DNA from: Lysobacter sp. FW306-1B-D06B | GTDB lineage: Bacteria; Pseudomonadota; Gammaproteobacteria; Xanthomonadales; Xanthomonadaceae | Direction: 5' to 3' | Length of the DNA stretch: 64,000 nt | NCBI RefSeq assembly: GCF_038446665.1 | Contig: NZ_CP151802.1 | Location: forward strand, 3,906,001 to 3,970,000 | Shown: in pieces, positions 45,733-54,779 of the stretch | Layout of the letters: each line of letters begins with the position of its first letter | Numbering within the stretch: the stretch's first letter is position 1 | The notes under the pieces: model-generated | What the model saw: the letters and a program-made list of their open reading frames with translations, nothing else | The model's database searches: none | What the model was told of the DNA's origin: nothing | Translations under genes and position numbers: made by a program

Positions 45733-47817
45733 GTGAAAGACGCAAGCAGGAATGCCGCAAGACCGGTCGCGTTGGCGCTTTCGACGGTGTTGGCGTTGAC
45801 GGTCATGATTCCCACGGTGCACGCGCAGACGGTTTCCTGCGCCGCGATACCGGCGTGGAACCAGTCCACCATCTACAACCCCGGCGACAAGCTGGTGTAT
45901 CAGAACCGCCTGTACCAGGCGAACATCCAGATCTGGAACGCGCCGCCGACGCACTGTCCCACCTGCGGCTGGTACACGGACCTGGGCGCCTGCGGCACGG
46001 GCGGCACCAACCAGCCGCCGAGCGTGACGCTGACCTCGCCCAGCAACGGCGCCAGCTACAACGCCGGCAGCAGCATCGCCGTCACCGCCAATGCAAGCGA
46101 CAGCGACGGCAGCGTGGCGAGCGTGGAGTTCTTCAGGGGCACGGTCTCGCTGGGCGTGGACACCACCTCGCCGTACGCGGTGACGTGGAGTAATGCCACC
46201 GCCGGCAGCCACAGCTTCACCGCGAAGGCCACCGACAACCAGGGCGCCACGACGACGACGGCTGCGGCGACGATCACCGTCACCACCGTCAATCCGCCGA
46301 CCGACACCACGCCACCGAGCGTGCCGACGGGACTGGCCGCGACGGCGCTGTCGTCCAGCAGCATCGCGCTGAGCTGGAACGCCTCGACCGACAACGCCGG
46401 CGGTGCGGGCGTCGCCGGCTACGACGTGTACCGCGGCGGCACGCTGATCGCCTCGCCGACCACGACCAGCTACACCAACACCGGCCTGGCGGCGAACACG
46501 ACCTACAGCTACACCGTGCGTGCGCGCGATGCGGCCAATCCGTCCAACGCTTCGGCGCAGAGCGGCGTGGTCAGCGCCAAGACGCTCGAAGGCGGCGGTG
46601 GCGGCAACAAGCGCGTGATCGGCTACTTCGCGCAGTGGGGCATCTACGCCCGCAACTACCGCGTGAAGAACATCGACACCAGCGGTTCGGCGTCGAAGAT
46701 CACGCACATCAACTATGCCTTCGGCAACGTGCGCAACAACCGCTGCGAAGTGGGCGTGGTCCAGCCGACCAACGAAGCCACCGGCGTGGGCGGCGATGCA
46801 TTCGCCGACTACACCAAGGCCTTCGGCGCGGGTGAAAGCGTGAGCGGCGCGGCCGACACCTGGGACCAGCCGCTGCGCGGCAACTGGAACCAGCTCAAGC
46901 AGCTCAAGGCGAAGTATCCGAACCTCAAGGTGCTGATCTCGCTGGGCGGATGGACCTGGTCACGCGGTTTCGCCAGCGCGGCGCGTCCGGAGAACCGCGT
47001 GGCGTTCGTGTCCTCGTGCATCGACGCCTACATCCGCGGCAACCTGCCCCTCACCGACGGTGCGGGTGGCACGGCGGCGGCGGCGGGCGTGTTCGACGGC
47101 ATCGACCTGGACTGGGAATACCCGTCCGCCTGCGGCCTGACCTGCGGCACGCCGGAGGAAAGCGCCAACTTCACCGCACTGCTGGCCGAGTTCCGCCGCC
47201 AGCTCAACGCGGTGCGCCCGGGCCTGTTGCTGACCATCGCTGCCGGTGCGGGCGTGGACAAGGTGCGCGTCACCGATCCGGGCACGTACAGCCAGTACCT
47301 GGATTACATCAACGTGATGACGTACGACTTCCACGGCACGTGGGATTCGCGCACCAACCATCACTCGCCGCTGTTCGACTCGCCCAACGATCCGCGCACG
47401 GGCGACCAGAAGTTCTACAACAGCAACGATGCGATGGAAGCGTTCCTGACGCGCGGTGTGCCGGCGTCCAAGCTCAACCTCGGCATCGGCTTCTACGGCC
47501 GCGGCTGGACGGGTGTGGCCAACGTAAACAACGGCCTGTACCAGACCGGTTCCGCCGCGCCCGGCACGTATGAAGCGGGCAACGAGGACTACAAGGTCCT
47601 GAAGGACCGCCCGGGCACGATCTACACCGACGCGAACGCGCGCGCCACGTGGAAGTACGACGGCAACACGTTCTGGAGCTACGACACGCCGGCGATGGTC
47701 ACCGAGAAGATGAGCTACGTGAAGGCGCAGAACCTCGGCGGCGCGTTCTTCTGGGAATTCAGCGGCGACGACGCGGCCGGCACGCTGGTCAACACGATCA
47801 ACAACGGCCTGAAGTAA
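45733..47817 (+). CDS. secreted GH18 chitinase with CBM5/12 and Ig/FnIII linker domains
   Basis: 694 residues from the GTG at 45733, chosen because ggaggg lies 6 bases upstream; in-frame starts at 45706 and 45718 exist. The signal peptide ends near VHAQT. Domains: CBM5/12 (AWNQSTIYNPGDKLVYQN ... CGWYTDLGAC), a bacterial Ig-like domain (VTLTSPSNGASYNAGSS), FnIII (IALSWNASTDNAGG) and GH18 (about 290-694) with DGIDLDWEY, where E462 is the acid/base and D458 and D460 complete DxDxE. It hydrolyses chitin outside the cell. An intrinsic terminator follows. Confidence 0.96.
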   Translation: MKDASRNAARPVALALSTVLALTVMIPTVHAQTVSCAAIPAWNQSTIYNPGDKLVYQNRLYQANIQIWNAPPTHCPTCGWYTDLGACGTGGTNQPPSVTLTSPSNGASYNAGSSIAVTANASDSDGSVASVEFFRGTVSLGVDTTSPYAVTWSNATAGSHSFTAKATDNQGATTTTAAATITVTTVNPPTDTTPPSVPTGLAATALSSSSIALSWNASTDNAGGAGVAGYDVYRGGTLIASPTTTSYTNTGLAANTTYSYTVRARDAANPSNASAQSGVVSAKTLEGGGGGNKRVIGYFAQWGIYARNYRVKNIDTSGSASKITHINYAFGNVRNNRCEVGVVQPTNEATGVGGDAFADYTKAFGAGESVSGAADTWDQPLRGNWNQLKQLKAKYPNLKVLISLGGWTWSRGFASAARPENRVAFVSSCIDAYIRGNLPLTDGAGGTAAAAGVFDGIDLDWEYPSACGLTCGTPEESANFTALLAEFRRQLNAVRPGLLLTIAAGAGVDKVRVTDPGTYSQYLDYINVMTYDFHGTWDSRTNHHSPLFDSPNDPRTGDQKFYNSNDAMEAFLTRGVPASKLNLGIGFYGRGWTGVANVNNGLYQTGSAAPGTYEAGNEDYKVLKDRPGTIYTDANARATWKYDGNTFWSYDTPAMVTEKMSYVKAQNLGGAFFWEFSGDDAAGTLVNTINNGLK

Positions 47818-47865
47818 GCGGCCGGGACAACGCACTCTCCAGACCCGACAACGGGTTTGCCCCTC

Positions 47866-47895
47866 GGCGCCGATCGCAGGATCGGCGCCTTTTTT
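47866..47895 (+). terminator. intrinsic terminator of the chitinase gene
   Basis: Perfect 10-bp stem ggcgccgatc/gatcggcgcc with a GCAG loop followed by six T residues, 48 bases after the stop codon. Confidence 0.95.
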
Positions 47896-47932
47896 CTGAA
47901 GCGCGCCCAATGCGCCGCGCGGCGCGTTGCGC

Positions 47933-48250
47933 TCAGCGGGTGTCGTCGAACACGTAGCCCTCGCCGTGGATGGCATCCAGCGGCAACGGCAACTCGCACC
48001 CATCGGCGACCTTGCGGCGCAGCCGATACACCAGCGAATCGAGCCGGTGCGAGTCGAACTCGCCGTCCGTCAGCGACACGACAAGGTCCTCGCGCGTCAC
48101 CAGTTGCCCGGGCGTGAGCAGCAGCCTGGCGAGCACGCGGCGCTCGGTGCGGGTGAGCGCGACCGCGTGGCCATCGGGACACAACAGCGACCAGCCTGCC
48201 TCGTCCAGGCGCCAGCGCGTGTGGGGTTCGGGCGTAGTCGGTCGATCCAT
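47933..48250 (-). CDS. stand-alone OmpR/PhoB-type winged-helix DNA-binding protein
   Basis: 105 residues made of almost nothing but a Trans_reg_C domain: ALTRTERRVLARLLLTPGQL, VTREDLVVSL, then SHRLDSLVYRLRRKVADG (recognition helix) and IHGEGYVFD (wing). There is no receiver domain and no room for one upstream, so it is not a complete response regulator. Target genes are unknown; the chitinase next door, transcribed toward it, is one candidate. Confidence 0.85.
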   Translation of the reverse strand: MDRPTTPEPHTRWRLDEAGWSLLCPDGHAVALTRTERRVLARLLLTPGQLVTREDLVVSLTDGEFDSHRLDSLVYRLRRKVADGCELPLPLDAIHGEGYVFDDTR

Positions 48251-48429
48251 CGAGGGCGCACCGCAGCCTGAAGCTGCGACCGATCCTAGCCAGCCTTCCG
48301 CGCGCGGGCATGGGCCAAACGTCTGGCTTGTTCGTGAACGGGCGAGGCAGGAGTGCGTTGCGCGGGGTGATATGTGGAGGTCGATATGTGCGACCCAATA
48401 CGTGCAGTCCGCTACATCACGTCATCGAT

Positions 48430-48692
48430 CCTTCACGTCATCCCGGCGAAGGCCGGGATCCAGGCTGCCATGCCTTCCGACGCATCACGTCATTCCAGCG
48501 GAAGCTGGAATCCATTTTGCTGTTGCTGCTCAAGCGCAACAGGTAAAGCGTGAAAAGTCCCTGGAGAGTGCCGCCATGCGGCGGCCCAAAAGACCCCGCC
48601 TTCGCGGGAATGACGGTGGATGGTTTGCCACAGAGGGAGTGCCCAAACACAACGAGCCTGGATCCCGGCCTTCGCCGGGATGACGGCTGGGA
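48430..48692. repeat. composite palindromic repeat array D
   Basis: Modules in order: cacgtcatcccggcgaaggc, cattccagcggaagctggaa, ttttgctgttgctgctc, tgaaaagtccctggagagtg (48551) with gccgccatgcggcggcccaa, ttcgcgggaatgacgg, and gatcccggccttcgccggga. This is nearly the order seen at 37028-37205. It fills the gap between the winged-helix gene and hom. Confidence 0.88.
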
Positions 48693-48702
48693 GGGTGCAC
48701 CC

Positions 48703-49791
48703 TCAGCGCGTCATCCGCAGCACATCGTCCAGCAACCCCGCCGCCGTGACCTCCGCCCCCGCACCCGGCCCCTGGATCACCAGCGGCTGCACCGCATAGC
48801 GGTCCGACCAGATCGCCACGCGATTGTCGGTGCCGGCCCCGCCCGCCAGCGGATGATCCGCCGGCAGCGATTCCAGCCCCACGCTCGCGCGTCCGTCCTG
48901 CAAACGCGCGATGAAACGCAGCCGCTCGCCGCGCTTGTACGCCTGTGCGTAACGCTCGCGCAGCGGCGCGTCGAGGGCGGGGAGCGCCGCATCGAGGGCG
49001 TCCTTCGAAAGGATCGCCAGTTCCGGCGGTACCAGCGAGGCGACCTGCACGTCCGCCGCCTCCAGCTCCACGCCGGCCGTGCGCGCGAGGATCAGCAGCT
49101 TGCGGCGCACGTCTTCACCGGAGAGGTCATCGCGCGGATCCGGTTCGGTGTAGCCGGCATCGCGCGCCTGCCGCACCAGCGCGGAGAACGGCCGCATGCC
49201 GTCGTAGTGATTGAACAGCCACGCCAGCGAGCCCGACAGCACACCGGCGATGGAGTGGATGCGATCGCCGCCGGCCTGCAAGTCGCGCAGGCTGCGCAAC
49301 AGCGGCAGTCCCGCGCCGACGGTCGCGCTGTCGCCGTAGCCCGCGCCGCCGATGCCGGCGGCCGCACGGATCGCGCGCCAGCGCGGCAGCGTTGTGCCCT
49401 GCCCGATCTTGCATGCGGTGGCGACATGGATGCCCTGCGCGAGCCAGTGTGCGTGACGCTCGGCGACGGCTTCGCTGGCCGTCGCGTCGATCACCACGCG
49501 CGGACCGTCGCCGCGCAACACGGCGTCGACGGCTTCGAGCGAACTGTCCTGCGGCGCGAGCGCCAGCCGCCGCGCGGCTTCATCCGGTGCGAGGCCCGCA
49601 CGATCGCTCGTGCCGACGCGCGAGTTGGCCACATGCACCAGCGCCAGGCGCTCGCCCAGCGTCGCGCCCTGCCAGGAGGCCAGTCGCGCCATCACCGCGC
49701 TGCCGACCGTGCCGGTGCCCAGCAGCGCGACGCGCGCGGGTGAGCGCTGCGCGGCGAGATCGCGCGCGACGCCCAGCGCAGCCAGGCTCAT
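48703..49791 (-). CDS. hom: homoserine dehydrogenase
   Basis: Reduces aspartate semialdehyde to homoserine. 362 residues from the ATG at 49791 (MSLAALGVARDLAAQRSPAR), which overlaps the metB stop (ATGA). NAD(P)-binding GTGTVGSAVMARL; catalytic region VLSGSLAWLFNHYDGMRPFS and EPDPRDDLSGEDVRRKL as in the dehydrogenase half of ThrA/MetL. There is no aspartokinase domain and no ACT domain, so lysine/threonine feedback via ACT is not expected. Third gene of the S-box-controlled metX-metB-hom operon. Confidence 0.95.
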   Translation of the reverse strand: MSLAALGVARDLAAQRSPARVALLGTGTVGSAVMARLASWQGATLGERLALVHVANSRVGTSDRAGLAPDEAARRLALAPQDSSLEAVDAVLRGDGPRVVIDATASEAVAERHAHWLAQGIHVATACKIGQGTTLPRWRAIRAAAGIGGAGYGDSATVGAGLPLLRSLRDLQAGGDRIHSIAGVLSGSLAWLFNHYDGMRPFSALVRQARDAGYTEPDPRDDLSGEDVRRKLLILARTAGVELEAADVQVASLVPPELAILSKDALDAALPALDAPLRERYAQAYKRGERLRFIARLQDGRASVGLESLPADHPLAGGAGTDNRVAIWSDRYAVQPLVIQGPGAGAEVTAAGLLDDVLRMTR

Positions 49792-50981
49792 CGTTTCACA
49801 CGCTCGGCGATCGCGACGGCCTGCTCGGCGCGTTCCAGCGCGGCGGCGATGTCGGCCACCAGATCGTCCACGTGCTCGATGCCGACCGACAGGCGCAGCA
49901 GACCATCGCCGATACCGGCGGCCTCGCGCGCTTCGGCGGACATCGCCGCGTGCGTCATCGTCGCCGGATGCGCGACCAGGCTTTCCACGCCACCCAACGA
50001 TTCGGCCAGCGTGAAGCACTGCAGCCCATCGAGGAACGCGCGCACGGCGTCCACGCCGCCGTCCAGCTCCACGCTCAACATCGCGCCGAAACCTTCCTGC
50101 TGGCGCGCCGCAAGCGCGTGGCCGGGGTGCGATTCCAGTCCCGGGTAATGCACGGTGAGCACCGCCGGATGCGCGTCCAGCAGCGACACCAGCGCCTGCG
50201 TGTTCTCCTGGTGCACGCGCAGGCGCGCGTCGAGCGTGCGCAGGCCGCGCAGGGTGAGGAAGCTGTCGAACGGCGAGCCGGTGAGGCCCAGCGCGTTGGC
50301 CCACCACACCAGCTGCTGGTGCTGTTCGGCATCGCGCGCGACCACCGCGCCGCCGACGACGTCGCTGTGTCCGTTGATGTACTTGGTCGTGGAGTGCACG
50401 ACGAAATCCGCGCCGAACGCCAGCGGCTGCTGCAATGCGGGTGAGAGGAAGGTGTTGTCCACCACCGTCAGCGCGCCCTTGGCCTGCGCGGCTTCGATCA
50501 CGAAGCGCAGATCGGTGATGCGCAGCAGCGGGTTGGACGGCGTTTCGATCCACACCACCGTCGGATTGCTCGCCAGCGCTTCGGTCAGCGCGCGCGGGTC
50601 GGTGAGGTCGGCGGTGATGAGTTCGAATGCGCCCTTCTTCGCCAGCGCATTGAACAAGCGCCAGCTGCCGCCGTAGCCGTCGTGCGGCACCACCAGGCGA
50701 TCGCCCGGCTTGAGCAGCGCGTGCAGCAGCAGCGTGATGGCGCCCATGCCCGTGGCGGTGACGACGCCGCCGGCGCCGCCTTCCAGTTCGGCCAGCGCTT
50801 CGCCGAGCAGGTCGCGCGTGGGGTTGCCGCTGCGCGTGTAGTCGTACTGCCGCTTCTCGTTGAAGCCGGCGAAGCTGAAGTTGGACGACAGCACGATCGC
50901 AGGCGTCACCGCGCCGAAGGCAGTATCGCGGTCGATGCCGGCGCGGACGGCGGCGGTACAGCGGTTGCGCGTGGTGCTCAT
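49788..50981 (-). CDS. metB: cystathionine gamma-synthase (MetB-type, PLP)
   Basis: 397 residues. Cys/Met-metabolism PLP fold with YDYTRSGNPTRDLLGEALAE, GMGAITLLLHALLKPGD, WIETPSNPLLRITD and the PLP-lysine segment VVHSTTKYINGHSDVVGGAV. It uses acyl-homoserine plus cysteine to make cystathionine. Both junctions with metX and hom are four-base ATGA overlaps, so the three proteins are probably made in fixed proportion. Confidence 0.93.
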   Translation of the reverse strand: MSTTRNRCTAAVRAGIDRDTAFGAVTPAIVLSSNFSFAGFNEKRQYDYTRSGNPTRDLLGEALAELEGGAGGVVTATGMGAITLLLHALLKPGDRLVVPHDGYGGSWRLFNALAKKGAFELITADLTDPRALTEALASNPTVVWIETPSNPLLRITDLRFVIEAAQAKGALTVVDNTFLSPALQQPLAFGADFVVHSTTKYINGHSDVVGGAVVARDAEQHQQLVWWANALGLTGSPFDSFLTLRGLRTLDARLRVHQENTQALVSLLDAHPAVLTVHYPGLESHPGHALAARQQEGFGAMLSVELDGGVDAVRAFLDGLQCFTLAESLGGVESLVAHPATMTHAAMSAEAREAAGIGDGLLRLSVGIEHVDDLVADIAAALERAEQAVAIAERVKR

Positions 50982-52042
50982 GCCGCCACCTCCAGCACGT
51001 CGTCGAGGGCTTCGCCGAGGATCGCGCCGATCTCGGCCTCCTCCTTCAGGAAGGCGTCGTGGCCGTACAACGAACGCACCACGCGCAGGCGCGTTTCACC
51101 GCGCAGGCGTTCGACCAGGTCGTAGGCGTCCGACAGCGGCACCAGGCGATCCTCGGCGACGGCGACGACGGTCACCGGCAGGCGGATGGTGGTCGGGTCC
51201 ACGTCCTGCAGGTCGATGGATTCGGACAGGCGCAGGTACGCGGTGGGCGAAGTGCGCTGCACATAGGAAGCGCCGCAGTGGTCGAGGTAATCCTCCGCCC
51301 CCACGCGCACGCGGCCTTCGCTCACCTGCGCGGCTTCGAAGCGCGCGGCGAACTCTTCCGGCGTGCGGTAGCTCAGGATCGCGAACTGGCGCGCCAGCGC
51401 GAGGCCGTGCGTCTCGTCGCACTGCAGCGCGCCCAGCGCGACGGCGCGGCGCTGCAGCGCGCGCCAGGCGCTTGCATACGGATGGGCGCGATGCACGCCG
51501 CTGATCGCGATGAGCTGGCCCAGGCGATCACCGTGGCGCGCGGCGAACTGCAGGCCGACCATCGCGCCGTAGGAGCAGCCGACGAAGGCCTGCAGGCGCG
51601 CGATGCGCAGCGTGTCGAGCAGCGCGCTGATCGCGTCGGCCTGGTCGGACGGGTCCAGCGGCGCGTCGAGCGTGCCGTCGGCGCCGAGCCAATCGAAAGC
51701 CACCAGGCACTGCTCGCGCGGATCCAGCGCCTTGCCTGTGCCGACCTGCTGCTCCCACCAGCCCTGCTCGGCGAACGCGGCGCTCGCGGCGAGGTGGCGG
51801 TGCGCGGAGATCCCGCCGGCCACGAACACCGCCGGCAGCGTGCGGTCACCGAGGATTTCGTAACGCAGCGCGACGGTGCGGCGACCGGCATGGCGAAGGT
51901 CGAGTTCGACCGTGCATTCGCCACGCAGCGCAGGCACGGCATGCACCTGCGAAGCGGCGTGGGCGATGGCATCGAGGACTTCGACGCGGTCGACCGTGGC
52001 GGCGGCGGAATCGAACTGGAGGGCGGTGGGGGCGAAGCTCAT
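50978..52042 (-). CDS. metX: MetX-family O-acyltransferase (homoserine or serine O-succinyltransferase)
   Basis: 354 residues from the ATG at 52042 (MSFAPTALQFDSA), with AAGGA upstream. Alpha/beta-hydrolase acyltransferase with nucleophile loop GCSYGAMVGLQFAARHG, acid AEDRLVP and histidine YGHDAFLKEE. Acyl specificity differs between MetX subgroups. In Xanthomonadales some members are L-serine O-succinyltransferases, so homoserine succinylation here is likely from the metB/hom context but not proven. The SAM-I riboswitch lies directly upstream. Confidence 0.9.
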   Translation of the reverse strand: MSFAPTALQFDSAAATVDRVEVLDAIAHAASQVHAVPALRGECTVELDLRHAGRRTVALRYEILGDRTLPAVFVAGGISAHRHLAASAAFAEQGWWEQQVGTGKALDPREQCLVAFDWLGADGTLDAPLDPSDQADAISALLDTLRIARLQAFVGCSYGAMVGLQFAARHGDRLGQLIAISGVHRAHPYASAWRALQRRAVALGALQCDETHGLALARQFAILSYRTPEEFAARFEAAQVSEGRVRVGAEDYLDHCGASYVQRTSPTAYLRLSESIDLQDVDPTTIRLPVTVVAVAEDRLVPLSDAYDLVERLRGETRLRVVRSLYGHDAFLKEEAEIGAILGEALDDVLEVAA

Positions 52043-52122
52043 GGCGGCATCCTTGAACGAAGGGGCCATCGAGCCTGCGAGTCGCACACGCACCGCGTGG
52101 GTGCGTGTTGCAACCATCTTCC

Positions 52123-52227
52123 GACCGGCGCTGGAAAGCGCCTCGTCGCAGGAATTGGCACCTTCGCCCCGCATTGCTGCGTGAGTTGGGTTGCCCCGGC
52201 TTCAAAGGGCCTGTCCCTCTGCCGGTC
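52123..52227 (-). ncRNA. SAM-I (S-box) riboswitch controlling metX-metB-hom
   Basis: On the minus strand the RNA begins with P1 (gaccggc, 52227-52221) closing with gccggtc (52129-52123). The conserved S-box core is present in order: gagggacaggccc, tgaagccggggcaacc, gcgaaggtgcc, aattcctgc. A P4 hairpin ggcgct-ttcc-agcgcc precedes the 3' P1 strand. A strong hairpin with arms cacgcacc/ggtgcgtg (about 52085-52108) follows without a T run, so control is more likely at translation initiation. SAM binding would switch off methionine synthesis. Confidence 0.92.
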
Positions 52228-52242
52228 TCGATGGATGGCCGC

Positions 52243-52271
52243 AGTCTGCCCCCGTCCGGGGGCGGTGTCAA
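52243..52271 (-). promoter_or_regulatory. sigma-70 promoter of the metX operon
   Basis: Perfect -35 TTGACA (52271-52266), a 17-base spacer and a weak -10 CAGACT (52248-52243) on the minus strand. The expected start is about 10 bases before P1 of the riboswitch. The spacer contains the short palindrome cccccggacggggg. Confidence 0.7.
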
Positions 52272-52356
52272 TCGCTTCATCCGCATATAGCGATTTATTA
52301 TTTCGGTCACGTATCCGCCTCCCGATGTGAAGGCGGCTTGCATACACTTCGGCTCC

Positions 52357-53463
52357 ATGACTCCCCGCCTTTCCGTCTCCGTCGCCCTCGCACTGGCGAC
52401 CCTCATCACCGCCTGCTCCACCACCCGCCCGGTCGCGCCGCCGCCCGCCACGGCACAGGTCGCCACGCCCGAACCGCGCACGGTGCTGGAGCGCTACGTC
52501 TCGCCCGAAAGCGCGCAGGACGAGCTCGACTCCCTGGCCACCTGGACCGCCGAGGACGGCGCGACGTGGCTGATCGCCACCGCCAAGTCCACGCACCGTC
52601 TGGTCGTGTTCGACGCCGACAGCGGCCAGCGCCTGCGCGACGTCGGCGGTGAGGGCGCCAAGCCCGGCGAGTTCAATCGCCCCAACGGCATCGCCGTCTA
52701 TGGCGACTACGCATTCGTGGTGGAGCGCGACAACCACCGCGTGCAGGTGTTGTCCCTGCCCGATTTCAAGCCGGTGGGCAGCTTCGGCGACAAACAACTG
52801 CGCAGCCCGTACGGCATCTGGCTGACCGAGACCGAGCCGGGCGAGCTGGAGGTCTACATCACCGACAGCTTCATGTACGGCAAGAAATTCGACGAAGTGC
52901 CGCCGCTGGCGGAACTCGACCAGCGCGTGCGCCGCTTCCGCGTGCAGTTCGACCAGGCCGGGCGCCTGCGCTCGACCTACGCGGGCTCTTTCGGCGACAC
53001 CACGCAGGAAGCGGGGCTGCGCATGGTCGAATCGATCGCGGGCGATCCGGGCAACGACCGGCTGCTGATCGCCGACGAGGATCGCCGCCACGAATCCACG
53101 CTGCGCGAGTACAGCTTCAGCGGCAAGTACACCGGCCGCAGCCTGCCGCAGGACAGCTTCGGTGCCGAAGCCGAGGGCGTCGCGCTATGGAGCTGCGCCG
53201 ACGGCAGCGGCTACTGGATCGCGGTGGACCAGCTCGCACCGCTGACGATCTTCCACCTGTTCGACCGTGCCACGCTGGAACCGCGCGGCAGCTTCGAGGG
53301 CGAGACCACCGCGCACACCGACGGCGTCGCGTTGCACGCGGCTTCGACGAAGACCTTCCCGAGCGGCGCGCTGTTCGCGGTGCACGACGACAAGTCGGTC
53401 ACCGCGTTCGACCTGGCGGAGGTCGCACGCGTTCTGCAGCTTTCGCCCACCTGCGCACCGTGA
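52357..53463 (+). CDS. phytase-like beta-propeller lipoprotein
   Basis: 368 residues from the ATG at 52357; the lipobox LITAC is followed by a Pro-rich linker. Propeller-type repeats are seen (RPNGIAVYGDYAFVVERDNH, SPYGIWLTET). The segment AEGVALWSCADGSGYWIAVD plus FDRATLEPRGSFEGE matches the 3-phytase family, which hydrolyses phytate with Ca2+. Whether the Ca2+ and phosphate residues are complete cannot be judged by eye. It is divergent from metX and followed 4 bases later by an M23 peptidase gene. Confidence 0.8.
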   Translation: MTPRLSVSVALALATLITACSTTRPVAPPPATAQVATPEPRTVLERYVSPESAQDELDSLATWTAEDGATWLIATAKSTHRLVVFDADSGQRLRDVGGEGAKPGEFNRPNGIAVYGDYAFVVERDNHRVQVLSLPDFKPVGSFGDKQLRSPYGIWLTETEPGELEVYITDSFMYGKKFDEVPPLAELDQRVRRFRVQFDQAGRLRSTYAGSFGDTTQEAGLRMVESIAGDPGNDRLLIADEDRRHESTLREYSFSGKYTGRSLPQDSFGAEAEGVALWSCADGSGYWIAVDQLAPLTIFHLFDRATLEPRGSFEGETTAHTDGVALHAASTKTFPSGALFAVHDDKSVTAFDLAEVARVLQLSPTCAP

Positions 53464-53467
53464 TGCG

Positions 53468-54385
53468 ATGAGGCGCGCGTCCCGCCAGGCGGTCTGGATC
53501 ATCGGCGGCGCCGCGCTGCTGATGGCCTTCGGCGCGGGCGCGGCGAAGATCTACCGCTGGACCGACCGCAGCGGCGTCACGCACTACGGCGACCACGTTC
53601 CCAACGCGCCGCCGTCGCAGGTGAGGACGATCCCGGTCGAAGGCGAACCCAGCGCGATCGCGCAGCTGCGCATCGAGAACGACGGCGAGCGTTTCCTCGC
53701 GTTCGCCGACAACCGGCTCTCCGGCCCGGTGCAGGTGCAACTGGATTTCAGCCGCAGCGACAACGTGATCGGCAGCCCGGTGCTGCCCGCGCGGGCGACG
53801 GTGGCGGCCAGAAGCAGCGCGCTGGTGGCGGTGCTCAGTTCGGCCGATCCGGACCGCGGGTTCGATTTCGAGCTGCAGATGGACAGCCTGCCCGGCGACC
53901 CGTCCGCGCGCCCGCGCGACGTCGACTACTTGCTGCCGCTGCAGCAGGCGCAGTTCCGCATCGACCAGGGCTACGGCGGGCATTTCAGCCACCGCGACGA
54001 GCAGAACCGCTATGCGGTGGATTTCGCCGCCGACATCGGCACGCCCGTGCTGGCCGCGCGCGAGGGCGTGGTGATGCAGGTGGAATCGGATTTCGACAAG
54101 GCCGGGCTCAACCTGGAACGCTACGGCGGCCGCGCGAACTTCGTGCGCATCCTCCACGAGGACGGCACGATGACGCTGTACGCGCACCTGAAATCCGAAG
54201 GCGCACTGGTGCGCGTGGGCCAGCGCGTGCGCGCCGGCCAGCAGATCGGCCTGTCGGGCAACACCGGTTTCACCACCGGCCCGCACCTGCATTTCGCCGT
54301 GCAGGTGAACCGCGGGATGAAGCTGGAGTCGATCCCGTTCCGCATGATCGGACCGCAGGGGCCGTTGCGGATATCGGGGGGTTGA
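53468..54385 (+). CDS. M23 (LytM) peptidase with N-terminal DUF4124 domain
   Basis: 305 residues. Signal anchor at 8-26, then DUF4124 (AKIYRWTDRSGVTHYGDHVP), a beta-rich middle, and a C-terminal LytM domain. The zinc ligands are visible: H in GYGGHFSHRDE, D in RYAVDFAADIGTPV, and the last H of TGPHLHFAVQ, with LYAHLKSEG supplying the general base. All catalytic positions look intact, so it is probably an active periplasmic peptidoglycan endopeptidase rather than an activator. It starts 4 bases after the phytase-like gene. Confidence 0.92.
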   Translation: MRRASRQAVWIIGGAALLMAFGAGAAKIYRWTDRSGVTHYGDHVPNAPPSQVRTIPVEGEPSAIAQLRIENDGERFLAFADNRLSGPVQVQLDFSRSDNVIGSPVLPARATVAARSSALVAVLSSADPDRGFDFELQMDSLPGDPSARPRDVDYLLPLQQAQFRIDQGYGGHFSHRDEQNRYAVDFAADIGTPVLAAREGVVMQVESDFDKAGLNLERYGGRANFVRILHEDGTMTLYAHLKSEGALVRVGQRVRAGQQIGLSGNTGFTTGPHLHFAVQVNRGMKLESIPFRMIGPQGPLRISGG

Positions 54386-54440
54386 AGGCGGGCGGTGATA
54401 CCGGCGAAGCGACTTGTCGCCTAAGCAGACCACGCACAGA

Positions 54441-54766
54441 ACCGTCATCCGGCGAAGACCGGAATCCAGGCTGTCACGCGCACACACACATCGCGTCATT
54501 CCAGCGAAAGCTGGAATCCGTTTGAATTTGCTCGCAGCCGATCGGAAGCTTGGCTATTGCTCCTTCTTTGGGAGGCGGGCCAAAGCCAAGTCAACATGGA
54601 TCCCAGCTTTCGCTGGGATGACGGTGACAGGGCTCACCGCCGTCGGAGTGCCCGCGCGTTACGGGCCCGGATCCCGGCCTTCACCGAGATGACGGTGACA
54701 GCGTTCACCGCCATCGGAGTGCCCGCACGCTACAGGCCTGGATCCCGACCTTCGACGGGATGACAG
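54441..54766. repeat. composite palindromic repeat array E
   Basis: Order: ccgtcatccggcgaagaccg, cattccagcgaaagctggaa, gccgatcggaagct plus ctattgctccttcttt (54537), ggatcccagctttcgctggg, then two rounds of ggagtgcccg followed by a gatcccg palindrome. It mirrors array C2 and fills the gap between the convergent M23 and HDOD genes. Confidence 0.88.
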
Positions 54767-54779
54767 GACTCTTGGGCGA

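Noticed and set aside
45416..45736. ORF of 106 codons between the cytochrome and chitinase genes
   Set aside because: It covers the operator region, has an arginine/histidine-rich composition and overlaps the chitinase start; no family is recognised.
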